Source of the DNA: Methanofastidiosum sp.
GTDB taxonomy: Archaea > Methanobacteriota_B > Thermococci > Methanofastidiosales > Methanofastidiosaceae
DNA length: 58,688 nucleotides
Assembly: GCA_020854815.1 (NCBI GenBank)
Contig: JAHKLW010000022.1
Span: forward strand, 1 to 58,688
Reading direction: 5' to 3'
Under the pieces are notes generated by a model. That model was not told the DNA's origin. It did no database searches and saw nothing but the letters and a program-made list of their open reading frames with translations. A program made the position numbers and the translations under genes. Below, piece by piece: positions 15,756 through 24,575 of this stretch. Position 1 is the first letter of the stretch; the number at the start of each line of letters is the position of its first letter.

Positions 15756-16157
15756 ATGATCTCCTTTACAGTTAAAGGTCATCCAAAAATTAGTGCAGAG
15801 CATAGAAGCACTTTAGAATTTACAAAACAGGGCCACATTTCAGGAAACGGTGATTGTATATTGGGCATATCCTCTGATCACGATATCGGAGATCTTAACA
15901 AACTAAATGGAAGACTAGTTTTTGTAATGAATATTGATGAGATCGAAGATTCTTTTGAAGCCACAATCCCAAAAAATCATGAAATATCTGATAAAAAGGA
16001 GCTTGTCATAAGAACGTCTTCCTTTGTCTCGAGCAGAACCTATGCTATCGGATCCACTAAAGCATCAATTGACATCGATAGAGAATTAATTCAGGCCCTA
16101 AAAGAAGGTAAAGAAATGAAAGTCTCTGTCTATGAAAAGCCAAAGTCTATGCAATAG
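15756..16157 (+). CDS. DUF371 family archaeal protein
   Basis: Conserved archaeal protein of 133 residues beginning with the family pattern FTVKGHPKISAEHRSTLEFTK and GNGDCILGISSDHDI. RTYAIGSTKASIDIDREL also fits the family, whose members are beta-rich. Function is unknown. The final 28 nt overlap the end of trm5 on the opposite strand, so both stop codons lie inside the neighbouring frame. Confidence 0.85.
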   Translation: MISFTVKGHPKISAEHRSTLEFTKQGHISGNGDCILGISSDHDIGDLNKLNGRLVFVMNIDEIEDSFEATIPKNHEISDKKELVIRTSSFVSSRTYAIGSTKASIDIDRELIQALKEGKEMKVSVYEKPKSMQ

Positions 16158-17125
16158 ATATCTGTGTTTGGAGAATAGCTCTTTACAACTCTTTCAGATA
16201 GAAACTCTATTTCTTTTTCATGTTTTGTTGATTTTTCTATTATCTTTTTCTTGACTGAAAGGATATTTTCAGAAACTGCATAAAAGTGAACTGTTGCATT
16301 TTTGTATGTTGATAGAACATCAGATAAAAACTCAAATGATGAATGCGGAAGATTCATTATTATTCTATCCGGATTTTCAATCTTCTTTATTTCACTTCTT
16401 GAATCACCCTGTATTGGAACTATATTGTAAGTTTTATTTAGGGCGATATTCTTCTTAAGATAATATATGGCCATTTCATTGATATCAATTGCATATATTT
16501 TTTTTGGTTCCGATTTTTTAGAAATCATTAACGAAAATGGGCCTACGCCACAGAACATGTCCAGAACTATCTCATCTTTCTTAACAAGGGAAGCTATCCT
16601 TTTTCGTTCCTCAGAAAGCCTTGGTGAAAAATATACTTTAGAAACATCAAGTAGAATTCTTACGCCAAACTCCCTGTAGACAGTTTCTGTGACGTTGTTC
16701 CCGGCAATAAGTTCTAGTTTTGGGACTCTATACTCCCCTTCAATACTATCCTTTCTAAAAACTGCTTTGATGAAAGGGTTTAATTCAAGAAGTGCTTCAC
16801 CTATAATTTTCTCGTATGGAATAAGATCGTCACTCAACTGTATTAATGCGATATTTCCTATTGCATCAAATGCCCTGAGTTTTGCAAGGAGAGAGTCTGG
16901 TATTTTTTTTGATAGTATTTCTCTTAATGAGCTTTTTCTCTTTTCAAGAGGTAAAAAATCATAGTCTATAGTATTGTAGCCATTAATCTCTTCTTTTATA
17001 GGTAATAAGACAAAGTCATCATCGTAGGCAATTTTAAAATTAATATCAAGAACTCCAATATCCAAAAGAGTTTTTCTGTGTTTTTCTGCTTCTGACCTAG
17101 AAACTCTAACGCCTATCATGGCCAT
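16130..17125 (-). CDS. trm5: tRNA (guanine-N1)-methyltransferase Trm5
   Basis: SAM-dependent formation of m1G37, preventing frameshifting and feeding wyosine synthesis by Taw1 (3.9-4.8 kb). An N-terminal D1-like segment (IGVRVSRSEAEKHRKTL) leads to the class I methyltransferase domain: FGVRILLDVSKVYFSPRLSEER, VLDMFCGVGPFSLM (SAM loop), IYAIDINEMAIYYLKKNI and the catalytic RIIMNLPHSSFEFL (NLPH motif). 331 residues is normal. It ends 28 nt inside the convergent DUF371 gene and is followed upstream by pyrH (7-nt gap), suggesting the order ribK-pyrH-trm5 in one transcript. Confidence 0.93.
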   Translation of the reverse strand: MAMIGVRVSRSEAEKHRKTLLDIGVLDINFKIAYDDDFVLLPIKEEINGYNTIDYDFLPLEKRKSSLREILSKKIPDSLLAKLRAFDAIGNIALIQLSDDLIPYEKIIGEALLELNPFIKAVFRKDSIEGEYRVPKLELIAGNNVTETVYREFGVRILLDVSKVYFSPRLSEERKRIASLVKKDEIVLDMFCGVGPFSLMISKKSEPKKIYAIDINEMAIYYLKKNIALNKTYNIVPIQGDSRSEIKKIENPDRIIMNLPHSSFEFLSDVLSTYKNATVHFYAVSENILSVKKKIIEKSTKHEKEIEFLSERVVKSYSPNTDIYCIDFGFS

Positions 17126-17132
17126 CTAACAA

Positions 17133-17807
17133 TTAGAATATTTCTGTTCCTTTATGCTTTCCCTCTAATACGGACTTTATGTTCTTGAGTTCTTCCTTTC
17201 CGCAGACAATGGCCTTTATCTCTGATCTCTTCAGAATTTTTGCCGCCAGTGGATCAATGACTGCATTGACTCCGGCTTCTGCCTTTGTTCCTTCGACAAT
17301 GTCAAGAAGCTTTTCATGACTAATTTTTTGAAGTTTTTTTGCGTCCGAGAACTTTCGGGGGTCCTTGTCATATACCCCATCTACATTTGTGAATCTCAAG
17401 AATAGATCTGCACCTGTAAATTCTGCAAGCATTGCGGATACAGCATCAGTTGTATGTCCTGGATGTGTTCCACCGAGCACAGGAATCTTCCCCAAATACA
17501 GGGTAGATAGAGCATGCTTAAAGTCATTTGAAACTTCGGCTGGAGCTTTATCTTCTAAAGCCCCCATAAAGAGAGTAGCATTCAATTTGGCAACTTCCAT
17601 CCCAAGAAAATCAAGAAATGTATCATCTTTACCTATAGCCTTTAGCGCACCAATATACTCTCTGGCGATTGTTCCGCCTCCAACAACGAGTAAGAATTCA
17701 TTATTTTTTGAAAGTGAAACAATTTGTTTGGAAACATTCTTAATAAGTTCAACATCTATTTTATCTGGAAAAACAACAGATCCGCCAATTTTTAAAACAA
17801 TTCTCAT
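17133..17807 (-). CDS. pyrH: UMP kinase (archaeal type)
   Basis: Amino-acid-kinase fold enzyme phosphorylating UMP to UDP. Motifs: VLKIGGSVV, LLVVGGGTIAREYIG, FLGMEVAKLNATLF, GTHPGHTTDAVSAMLAEFTGADL and TNVDGVYDKDPRKF. 224 residues matches archaeal PyrH. The start lies 3 nt after the ribK stop, so translation is probably coupled. Confidence 0.95.
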   Translation of the reverse strand: MRIVLKIGGSVVFPDKIDVELIKNVSKQIVSLSKNNEFLLVVGGGTIAREYIGALKAIGKDDTFLDFLGMEVAKLNATLFMGALEDKAPAEVSNDFKHALSTLYLGKIPVLGGTHPGHTTDAVSAMLAEFTGADLFLRFTNVDGVYDKDPRKFSDAKKLQKISHEKLLDIVEGTKAEAGVNAVIDPLAAKILKRSEIKAIVCGKEELKNIKSVLEGKHKGTEIF

Positions 17808-17810
17808 AGA

Positions 17811-18479
17811 TTAAACCTCAATTGTGATTCTAACAAGATCACCATCTTTTTTCTTTAAAGCATTTTTAAGATTTTTAGGCGATATAATTTCGACGACATT
17901 TGGGGGATGATGCGTCCTTAAAGGAATAATGACCGCTCCCTCCACCTTCTCATCAATCAATGCCTTGTAACAGCGAACATGTCCAAACGACCTCCCCTCG
18001 TCAGTGCCTGATTTCAATATAACTGAAGGGTATCGGTCAAGGAATTTTCTAAGCAAGATGTCTGTTTCATCGGTGAGTTTAATATTTAATGTTCCAGGAT
18101 ACGGACTAAATCCAACCCCATCCTCAAACTGTTTTTTATAAAAGGGTCTTGAAACATAATATTTTCCTTCGCCTATTCCAGAAACTATTGTACCATCAAT
18201 AGTAAGTTCATCATTTTTTTTGTTGAATAGCTCACACATGTCAACGAAGAAAGTCTTTAGATAATTTTTTCCGTGTTCAGTAAGTGTAATTGTCTGCCCT
18301 CCTTTTACAAATGTTCTTTCTATAACACCAAAAGATTCCAACTCTTTTAGCCACCTTGAAGCAGTCTGCTGAGATACCCCAAGCTCTTTTCCAAACTCCT
18401 TTGAAGAAATATAAACAGAGCCTTTGACCTTACCTTTTTTAGCTAATGTTAAAAGAGGTAAGAGATGGCTGTCTTTCAT
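17811..18479 (-). CDS. ribK: CTP-dependent riboflavin kinase with N-terminal HTH (RbkR type)
   Basis: Residues about 1-85 form a winged helix-turn-helix (SSKEFGKELGVSQQTASRWLKELESFGVIER). Residues 90-222 form the archaeal RibK kinase: TIVSGIGEGKYYVSRPFY, GVGFSPYPGTLNIKL, RSFGHVRCYKALI and LRTHHPPNVVEIISP. Known members of this fusion use CTP to make FMN and regulate riboflavin genes as repressors/activators. No other riboflavin gene is nearby, so its regulon lies elsewhere. It heads the ribK-pyrH-trm5 group. Confidence 0.93.
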   Translation of the reverse strand: MKDSHLLPLLTLAKKGKVKGSVYISSKEFGKELGVSQQTASRWLKELESFGVIERTFVKGGQTITLTEHGKNYLKTFFVDMCELFNKKNDELTIDGTIVSGIGEGKYYVSRPFYKKQFEDGVGFSPYPGTLNIKLTDETDILLRKFLDRYPSVILKSGTDEGRSFGHVRCYKALIDEKVEGAVIIPLRTHHPPNVVEIISPKNLKNALKKKDGDLVRITIEV

Positions 18480-18522
18480 ATATTAAAGATTATTTTAATA
18501 AATTTAAAAGGTTATTGGGATT

Positions 18523-18975
18523 TTATGCAAGAGTCACGAGTGAATGTATTAATTCATTTACGCCATTTCCCATCTTTGCAGACCCGACTATGACTGGAAA
18601 TCCATTGAATTTTCTTTGTATTGCTTCTGCATCTGCAATATCACTCTTATTCAGAAATATTAGACACGGAATCCCTTTCTGTTTTAATTCCTGCAAAAGG
18701 TGTATGTCAAATTCTGAGATATTCATTGTAGAATCCAAAACCATTACCCCTATATTTGCGCCCTTTGATAAGATATCCCTCATGAAGTCAAATCTTTCCT
18801 GTCCTGGTGTACCGTAGAAATGGATCTTTCTTCCGCCGATGATTGCCCTACCATAATCCATAGAAACTGTCGTATTGTTTTTATCAATGTTTATAGCGTC
18901 GTGCTCTATGGCTTTGATTAGGGTACTCTTACCAGCGTTTTCCTTTCCAAAGACTACAACCTTAACATCTTCCAT
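18523..18975 (-). CDS. Small Ras/MglA-like GTPase (COG2229-like)
   Basis: 150-residue single-domain GTPase. G1 loop FGKENAGKSTLIKA, G3 YGTPGQERF (DxxG replaced by GTPG, as in several MglA/Rab-like archaeal-bacterial GTPases), G4 LNKSDIADA and G5 VGSAKMGNG. No membrane segment and no effector domain. Partners such as roadblock/MglB proteins are not adjacent, so the signalling role is unknown. SD GGAGAATATC precedes the ATG. Confidence 0.88.
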   Translation of the reverse strand: MEDVKVVVFGKENAGKSTLIKAIEHDAINIDKNNTTVSMDYGRAIIGGRKIHFYGTPGQERFDFMRDILSKGANIGVMVLDSTMNISEFDIHLLQELKQKGIPCLIFLNKSDIADAEAIQRKFNGFPVIVGSAKMGNGVNELIHSLVTLA

Positions 18976-19116
18976 GATATTCTCCTCTATACTCTAATTA
19001 TTATTGCTAATCAATATAGTTAACTAATACTATATAAATCTATTGGTATTGTTGAATATAAATGGTAAATAAATAAATAGGTGGAAAAAAATAAGAAGAA
19101 CCTAGGCTTCTAAAAT

Positions 19117-19590
19117 TTATTTTTTAGATCTATATGCGGTGCATGATATTTCTATATCGGCATTTTTTGGTAATCTTGACACTTGTGATGTGACTCTAGC
19201 TGGTTTTATATCTGATGTAAATTTTTTCTCATAAACTTTGTTAAATTTATCAAAGTTATCGAGATCTTTAAGATAAATATCGCACTTAACAACGTCATTA
19301 AGGGATAGATTTTCTTCTTTCAAGATTGCTTCGATATTATCAAGAATGACTTCTGTTGCCTTTTCAATGTCATTTGTTACTAACTCTCCGGATTTTTGAA
19401 TTGGAATCTGCCCTGAAACAAACACAAAGTCTCCTGCAGCAACTGCTTGTGAATAAGGGCCAATTGGAGTTGGTGCATTTATGGATTCCAATTTTTTTAT
19501 AGAATTACTTTCAGTTGTATCTTTATTAGTTAAACATCCAGAGAGGGGCAATAGTAGAGCAATAATAACTAATACATACATTATTTTCAT
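19117..19590 (-). CDS. Lipid-anchored RidA-family protein
   Basis: The C-terminal 125 residues are a RidA/YjgF domain: APTPIGPYSQAVAAGDFVFVSGQIPI, ATEVILDNIEAILKEENLSLNDVVKCDIYLKDL, KPARVTSQVSRLPKNADIEISCTAYR. The active-site Arg of imine deaminases is present in the PARVTSQVSRLP segment. Unusually, this domain follows a signal sequence with lipobox LPLSGC, so the protein is probably attached to the outer face of the membrane. RidA enzymes are normally cytosolic. The chosen start is the ATG at 19590; an upstream in-frame ATG at 19611 covers the SD-like GAGAAGGGATTATT. No neighbouring gene suggests a substrate. Confidence 0.85.
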   Translation of the reverse strand: MKIMYVLVIIALLLPLSGCLTNKDTTESNSIKKLESINAPTPIGPYSQAVAAGDFVFVSGQIPIQKSGELVTNDIEKATEVILDNIEAILKEENLSLNDVVKCDIYLKDLDNFDKFNKVYEKKFTSDIKPARVTSQVSRLPKNADIEISCTAYRSKK

Positions 19591-19723
19591 AATAATCCCT
19601 TCTCTCGCCATATTATTCTAAGTTATTTAAATTTTATGGGGTATTGAATGAATCAGAAAATAATAATCGATATACCTCTGAAATCAGATAATTATTTAAT
19701 TTAGTAAATCCACAATTACTATT

Positions 19724-20485
19724 ATGGAACTCTCCGAAAAGATTATTTTGTTAACAGGTGCAAGTGGGGGAATTGGTAAGCCCATCTTTGAACACTTGAA
19801 TGGAAATGTTAAGGTTCTAATAGGAAGTGGAAGGAAAAATCTTCAAGATTTCACAAGAATAAAAGAAGATGAAAAGTTCAACTACATGCCCATGGATCTA
19901 AACTCAGAGGACAATCTCAAATTCCTTTTTAGTTACATCATTGAGGAATATGGAAGGCTTGATACAGTTATCAATACTATTGGTGGAAGTCTATATTCTC
20001 ATCCAATTGAAGATTTCCCGATTGAAGAATATGATAAAGTTATTGATACAAATTTAAAAACTTCATTCATGTTAACAAAAGAATCAATAAAGTACATGAA
20101 AAGAAATGTTGATCAAGGGGGCAATATCTTGCACTTTGTTTCCTCTTCCTCAAAAGATATCTCACATAACAAAGCCCCTTACGGCATAGCAAAGGCTGGA
20201 CTTGAAGCTCTAATCAAGTACTCGGCACATGAGGCTGCAAAATATAACATAAAAGTCAACGGGATATCTCCAACTTATGTTTTCACAGAAAGACATGAGA
20301 AAGAGATAGAGATACAGTCAAGAAGAACTGACACGTCTATAGAAAAAATAGAAGAAAGGATGATAGAAGGCCAACTTCTAAAAAGAAAACTTTATCCAAA
20401 AGATCTATTTCCACTAGTTGACCTATTAATTAACACAGAAGTAATAACTGGAAAGATATACGAATGCACTCTTGGAAAAACATAG
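19724..20485 (+). CDS. Short-chain dehydrogenase/reductase
   Basis: 253-residue Rossmann oxidoreductase. ILLTGASGGIGKPIFEHL is the TGxxxGxG cofactor loop. TVINTIGGSLY corresponds to NNAG. HFVSSSSKDISHNKAPYGIAKAG supplies catalytic Ser and the YxxxK pair. NGISPTYVFTERHEK is the usual N-G-I-x-P. The substrate is unknown. A TATA-like TTATTTAATTTAG about 26 nt before the ATG and no SD suggest a leaderless mRNA. Confidence 0.88.
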   Translation: MELSEKIILLTGASGGIGKPIFEHLNGNVKVLIGSGRKNLQDFTRIKEDEKFNYMPMDLNSEDNLKFLFSYIIEEYGRLDTVINTIGGSLYSHPIEDFPIEEYDKVIDTNLKTSFMLTKESIKYMKRNVDQGGNILHFVSSSSKDISHNKAPYGIAKAGLEALIKYSAHEAAKYNIKVNGISPTYVFTERHEKEIEIQSRRTDTSIEKIEERMIEGQLLKRKLYPKDLFPLVDLLINTEVITGKIYECTLGKT

Positions 20486-20544
20486 TGATAAATTTTACGA
20501 AAATTTTATAATATAATGATTTTTTTATTGACAAAGGTGAATCA

Positions 20545-21825
20545 ATGAGAAAATCAGGATTAATTTTGATATTTATTTTATTTTTATCTTTTAGTTTTAA
20601 TATGGAAGCTATTTATGGAGCAACAATAAGTCTAACTCCTGGACAATCGATACAGATTGCCATAAATTCCGCATCTCCAGGGGATACAATTTATTTATCC
20701 TCAGGCATATACGTTGAGAGTTTTACTATAAACAAAAGAGTATCTATTGTGGGCTCAGGCCCATCAACAATTCTTAGAAGGTCAACAAATAATCCCGTAA
20801 TAAGAATTACTTCTTCAGGTGCAAGTGGTGCCCCTATTCTTATAAAAGATCTTAGAATCGAGCCTGATGGCAGATATGGAATAGAGATCCCAAATGGCCA
20901 AAGTATCAGTTATATCAGCTTAGAAAATGTGAGCGTGGTAGGGAGCAATTTATCCCACACAGAAAACGAGATTGGATTTAAAGTTGCAAGTGATGCCAGT
21001 ATATTTTATCTTTCTATTAAAAATTCTAGTTTTGAATACTGCGATATGGGTTGGTATTTTGCAAAGCATGGTGATTGGTTTGGAGGGAGCATTGTCCAAT
21101 ACGTTACTGTTGAAAATAGTAGCATAAGTTACAATGACTATAAAGGCATCTATGTAGAAAAACTAAGTGACGCACTATTCAGGAACATCAAAGTGTATAA
21201 TAACGGAACTAAAGACAACTGGAATCAAGCCTGGAATGGAGGATTTGATATAAACTTGAAAGGCATGACATACCAGAACCTTATTTTTGAGAATCTTGAT
21301 GTTGGGGGAAATGGACTTAGATACAGAGAGGGTGCCGGAGTTATGATAAAGGCAAGAGATGACGGCCCAACTTACGGAACATACCCAGCTTCTCTCAATA
21401 ACGTACAAATTCTTGGAGGTACATTCTCAAACAATGAAAGAGGTATAAGGTTCGGAGAGCCAAATCAGAATAACTATGGGCCAACTGGAGTTGTAATTAA
21501 AGATGCACAAATATATGAAAATAAAAAGAGTTATTCTGGAAGCGATGGATCAATATATGGTGGAGTTTTAAATCATGCTCAAACTATTGTTGATGCAAGA
21601 TACAACTGGTGGGGGCATATATCTGGGCCATACCATCCCTCTTTAAATTCATCTGGATATGGGAACGCTGTAAGTGACAAAGTCGATTTCAGGCCATGGA
21701 ACATAAAACAAAGTAAATCGCTTATTCCCATAGAAGGCATTATTAAGCTAGTTGGTGTTGGAAAAGGCAATAGAAATATTGGAGAGATAATAGAAGATTC
21801 AAATTCTTCAAACTTAGACAAATAA
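20545..21825 (+). CDS. Secreted right-handed beta-helix protein
   Basis: A signal peptide (first 26 residues, ending NMEAIYG) is followed by SLTPGQSIQIAINSASPGDTIY, the usual opening of parallel beta-helix surface proteins (NosD/DUF1565-like). Repeated coil units follow: LSSGIYVESFTINKRVSIVG, SSFEYCDMGWYF, SSISYNDYKGIYVEKLS, VYNNGTKDN, GGTFSNNERGIRFG. It ends RYNWWGHISGPYHPSLN, a motif common in archaeal beta-helix proteins. Probably a cell-surface glycan-binding or structural protein. No lyase catalytic residues were identified. The SD GGTGAATCA is perfectly placed before the ATG. Convergent with the PAS sensor gene (1-nt gap). Confidence 0.85.
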   Translation: MRKSGLILIFILFLSFSFNMEAIYGATISLTPGQSIQIAINSASPGDTIYLSSGIYVESFTINKRVSIVGSGPSTILRRSTNNPVIRITSSGASGAPILIKDLRIEPDGRYGIEIPNGQSISYISLENVSVVGSNLSHTENEIGFKVASDASIFYLSIKNSSFEYCDMGWYFAKHGDWFGGSIVQYVTVENSSISYNDYKGIYVEKLSDALFRNIKVYNNGTKDNWNQAWNGGFDINLKGMTYQNLIFENLDVGGNGLRYREGAGVMIKARDDGPTYGTYPASLNNVQILGGTFSNNERGIRFGEPNQNNYGPTGVVIKDAQIYENKKSYSGSDGSIYGGVLNHAQTIVDARYNWWGHISGPYHPSLNSSGYGNAVSDKVDFRPWNIKQSKSLIPIEGIIKLVGVGKGNRNIGEIIEDSNSSNLDK

Positions 21826-21826
21826 C

Positions 21827-24007
21827 TTACACATATTTTTTCAAAAATCTTTTTGTATCTTCTGTATCCATCCAGCCTTGATCAAGCATCTTTATGATTT
21901 CTTCTATCCTGTCAACTTGTCTCAATAATCTTTCCTTTGTATCGCCTTCTTCAACTTTTACCTGAACAAATCCGCTTAAGATGGCCAAAGGATTTCTTAT
22001 GTGGTCAATTAAGTGTGCAAAATATTCTATATTCTCATCAATTTGCTTCTTGACCCTCTTCTTCATTGTGATATCTTCAGAAACTTTTATGTAGTTTGTA
22101 ATTTCACCTTTTTCGTTTCTTATAGGAGATATTGTTGCATATTCCCAATAATATTCTCCATCTTTTTTTCTATTATGGAATTCCCCTTTCCAAGTTGAAC
22201 CTGAGGATATTGTGTCCCAAAGACTTGTATAGAATTCAGATGGCAAGAAATTTGATTTCATTATCCTAAGATTTTCCCCCAATACATCTTTAGCAGTATA
22301 TCCAGTAACTTCAACAAATTTGGGATTGGCATATTCAATATTTCCTTCTATATCTGTGATTACGACTATACCTGGACCTTGTTCAATTGCCATGTAAACT
22401 TTTTTCAAATCATCTTCTATTAATTTGGCCTCTGTTATGTCTCTAATACTTTCAATTGCACCTATAATGTTACCACTGACATCACGAAGCGTAGTTGCCT
22501 TTGCCCATACATTAATAATTTCTCCGCTGGAATTGAATACCTTTGCTTCCCCTTCAATTGTATCTCCTTCTCTTCTTAGATTATCATATCTTATGTCAAA
22601 TTCTTTTTGAGAATTCAGTATAAGATCGACCAATCCAGGCCTACGCTCACCATAAAATGGTATTGTATATTCGTAATCCCCTTTCCCAATAATATCTTCA
22701 GATTTTATGCCGGTCATCTCTTCAATCTTCTTATTCCAAGAGATTACCTTGCCCTCATTATCAACTGAAAAGGTAGCGTCAGGGAGGTAATCTATTATAT
22801 TCTGTAAAAGGTATTTCGAATCTACAAGTTCATTGTTAGTTTTTATGATATTTGTTACATCATGAACAATTCCAATATACCCCAATAGTTCTCCATTAGA
22901 GTTTGTCCATATTGAAGAAGAGAATACACAATCTATTTCATTTCCGTCTTTTCGTTTAAGTTTTATCCCATAATCCTTTAAGGATTTGTTTTTCTCAACT
23001 TCTTGCCGAAATTGTTCCCTGTCTTTAGGATTTACATAGAAATTATTGATGTTTGAACCAATCAATTCTTTAAGGTCGCACCCTAACATATCTGCAGCAG
23101 CTTGATTTGCTTCAACTATTGTTCCGTCTAATTTTGAAGCCCAAATTGCATCCATTGAGCCTTCAAATAAACATCTTATCCTCTGTTGGCTTTCTTTAAG
23201 TTTTTCTTCTGATTTTTTCATATCGGTTATGTCTGATCCAATGCATACAACGTACTCTACATCACCTTGAGAATTTAAAAGAGGAGTTTTAGTAATCTTC
23301 AGCAATCTTTTGTTTCCTCTAGTATCAGGTGCCCATTCCTCTGTTTGAAGCGTCTTTTTTTGAGAAAAGACTTCGTCATTACTTTTTATACATGTTTCAG
23401 CAATGTCTTTTGACAAGAAATCCTTAAGATTTCTATTATCTAAATATTCTTTACTGTGCCCTAAAAAATCTGCATGTGCTTTATTTACCATTCCGTAAGT
23501 TTGATTGTCCTTTAGATACCACACATGCATTTCAATATTATCTAAAAGCAAAGACATTTCTAGATTTTTTATTTCAAGACTTCTTTCATATTCTCTTCGA
23601 TAAGAGATATCTTCTAGTATACAAAAAATATCGGGAGCATCTTCACCATACTTATTCCCAATTCTTGCAGAAAAACAAACGTCGATTTTCGATTTGTCTT
23701 TTTTGATTATTTGGAACTCTACACCGAAAATACTATCAAAAGTTTCTAGTTTTTTTACCGAATTTAAGAAGAGGTCCTTATTATCGGGGGAAATAAACTC
23801 TAAAAAATTCTCCCCCATCACTTCATTCCTTTCGTAACCAAAGGTATCCAAAAATTGTTGGCTTACTTCATCAATAATATAATCTTGGGTAATAATGACC
23901 GAAGGCATAGGAATGCTATCGTATAGTTCGTACAAATAGTCCAAAACTTCAATTGAATTTCCCTTATCTGCAAGGGCAGAATACTTAGATTTTAAATCAG
24001 GAGCCAT
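21827..24007 (-). CDS. Multi-PAS sensor protein with HisKA-like end but no ATPase domain
   Basis: About 726 residues. Five PAS domains can be traced. They begin near residues 25 (SIPMPSVIITQDYIIDEV), 145, 280 (GSMDAIWASKLDGTIVEANQ), 400 (YLPDATFSVDNEGKVISWN) and 535 (QGPGIVVITDIEGNIEYANP). PAS-associated C-terminal segments lie between them. The last 70 residues (EYFAHLIDHIRNPLAILSGF through VDRIEEIIKML) are a histidine-kinase dimerisation-like helix with H in DHIRNPL. The protein stops there, so the HATPase domain is absent. It cannot phosphorylate itself and may be a sensor scaffold or partner protein. The start ATG 24007 suits a TATA-like element near 24031-24040; a TTG at 24028 would add seven residues. 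Confidence 0.82.
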   Translation of the reverse strand: MAPDLKSKYSALADKGNSIEVLDYLYELYDSIPMPSVIITQDYIIDEVSQQFLDTFGYERNEVMGENFLEFISPDNKDLFLNSVKKLETFDSIFGVEFQIIKKDKSKIDVCFSARIGNKYGEDAPDIFCILEDISYRREYERSLEIKNLEMSLLLDNIEMHVWYLKDNQTYGMVNKAHADFLGHSKEYLDNRNLKDFLSKDIAETCIKSNDEVFSQKKTLQTEEWAPDTRGNKRLLKITKTPLLNSQGDVEYVVCIGSDITDMKKSEEKLKESQQRIRCLFEGSMDAIWASKLDGTIVEANQAAADMLGCDLKELIGSNINNFYVNPKDREQFRQEVEKNKSLKDYGIKLKRKDGNEIDCVFSSSIWTNSNGELLGYIGIVHDVTNIIKTNNELVDSKYLLQNIIDYLPDATFSVDNEGKVISWNKKIEEMTGIKSEDIIGKGDYEYTIPFYGERRPGLVDLILNSQKEFDIRYDNLRREGDTIEGEAKVFNSSGEIINVWAKATTLRDVSGNIIGAIESIRDITEAKLIEDDLKKVYMAIEQGPGIVVITDIEGNIEYANPKFVEVTGYTAKDVLGENLRIMKSNFLPSEFYTSLWDTISSGSTWKGEFHNRKKDGEYYWEYATISPIRNEKGEITNYIKVSEDITMKKRVKKQIDENIEYFAHLIDHIRNPLAILSGFVQVKVEEGDTKERLLRQVDRIEEIIKMLDQGWMDTEDTKRFLKKYV

Positions 24008-24081
24008 CCATAATATTTTTTTAGACAACTTTATTAAAGTTATTGATTAAGATTACGAATATCGCAAATGACAACATCTTA

Positions 24082-24477
24082 TTAATTTTGAATATTATTA
24101 AGGTCTTTCTCTAAAGTTTTTAGAGTTAAGACATGTATACTAACTCCAATGCCTATAATGAAAAGAAGAATTCTCAAATGAAAATATTGTAAAAAATATA
24201 TTGAAATACCAAGTGTAGCCCATAAAAATATCAAACTCCCAATCTTCATGTCTCTTTTGACTGCCCCATAATTGATATAATTATTAAAATGGGCCAAATA
24301 TTTTATGATTAATTAACCAATCATGAAGGTGTTTTGAACTACGAATAAAGCAAAATGAACTAAGCAATAAAAAAGGCGTTGTAGGTAAACTGGAACAAAA
24401 ATACCTACTACCCCTAAAGCTAAGGAAGTATATCCTGTATAAATTAATGCATATTATTTAACTGTGCTTGTTATCAT
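24082..24477 (-). pseudogene. Decayed DUF454 (YbaN-like) membrane protein gene
   Basis: Reading three frames in succession reconstructs one DUF454 protein. A start ATG at 24477 gives MITSTVK then an in-frame TAA (24454-24456). After that come YTGYTSLALGVVGIFVP, a frameshift near 24388, LPTTPFLLLSSFCFIRSSKH and LHDWLINHKIFGP. A second shift near 24288, in a T4 run, leads into NNYINYGAVKRDMKIGSLIF and LWATLGISIYFLQ to the stop. LALGxxGIFLPxLPTTPFLLL is the family signature. The last 71 codons remain open and could be mistaken for a small membrane protein. An AAGGA sequence still precedes the ATG. Three separate lesions make a single sequencing error unlikely. Confidence 0.85.
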
Positions 24478-24575
24478 TATTTTATTTTCCTTTTTATTTT
24501 AATAAAATTGAATAGTTGAGTTAATCTATCCCTTCAGAACATACTTCCTAAATAAATTTAATTCTAAATATGCAT

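Noticed and set aside
24082-24297. Intact 71-residue small membrane protein
   Set aside because: It is the in-frame tail of the decayed DUF454 gene; its apparent ATG lies right after the second frameshift.
24384-24410. GTAGGTA...TACCTAC hairpin as a terminator or regulatory RNA
   Set aside because: It lies inside the decayed DUF454 coding sequence, where both arms encode recognisable family residues (VVGI and LPTT).
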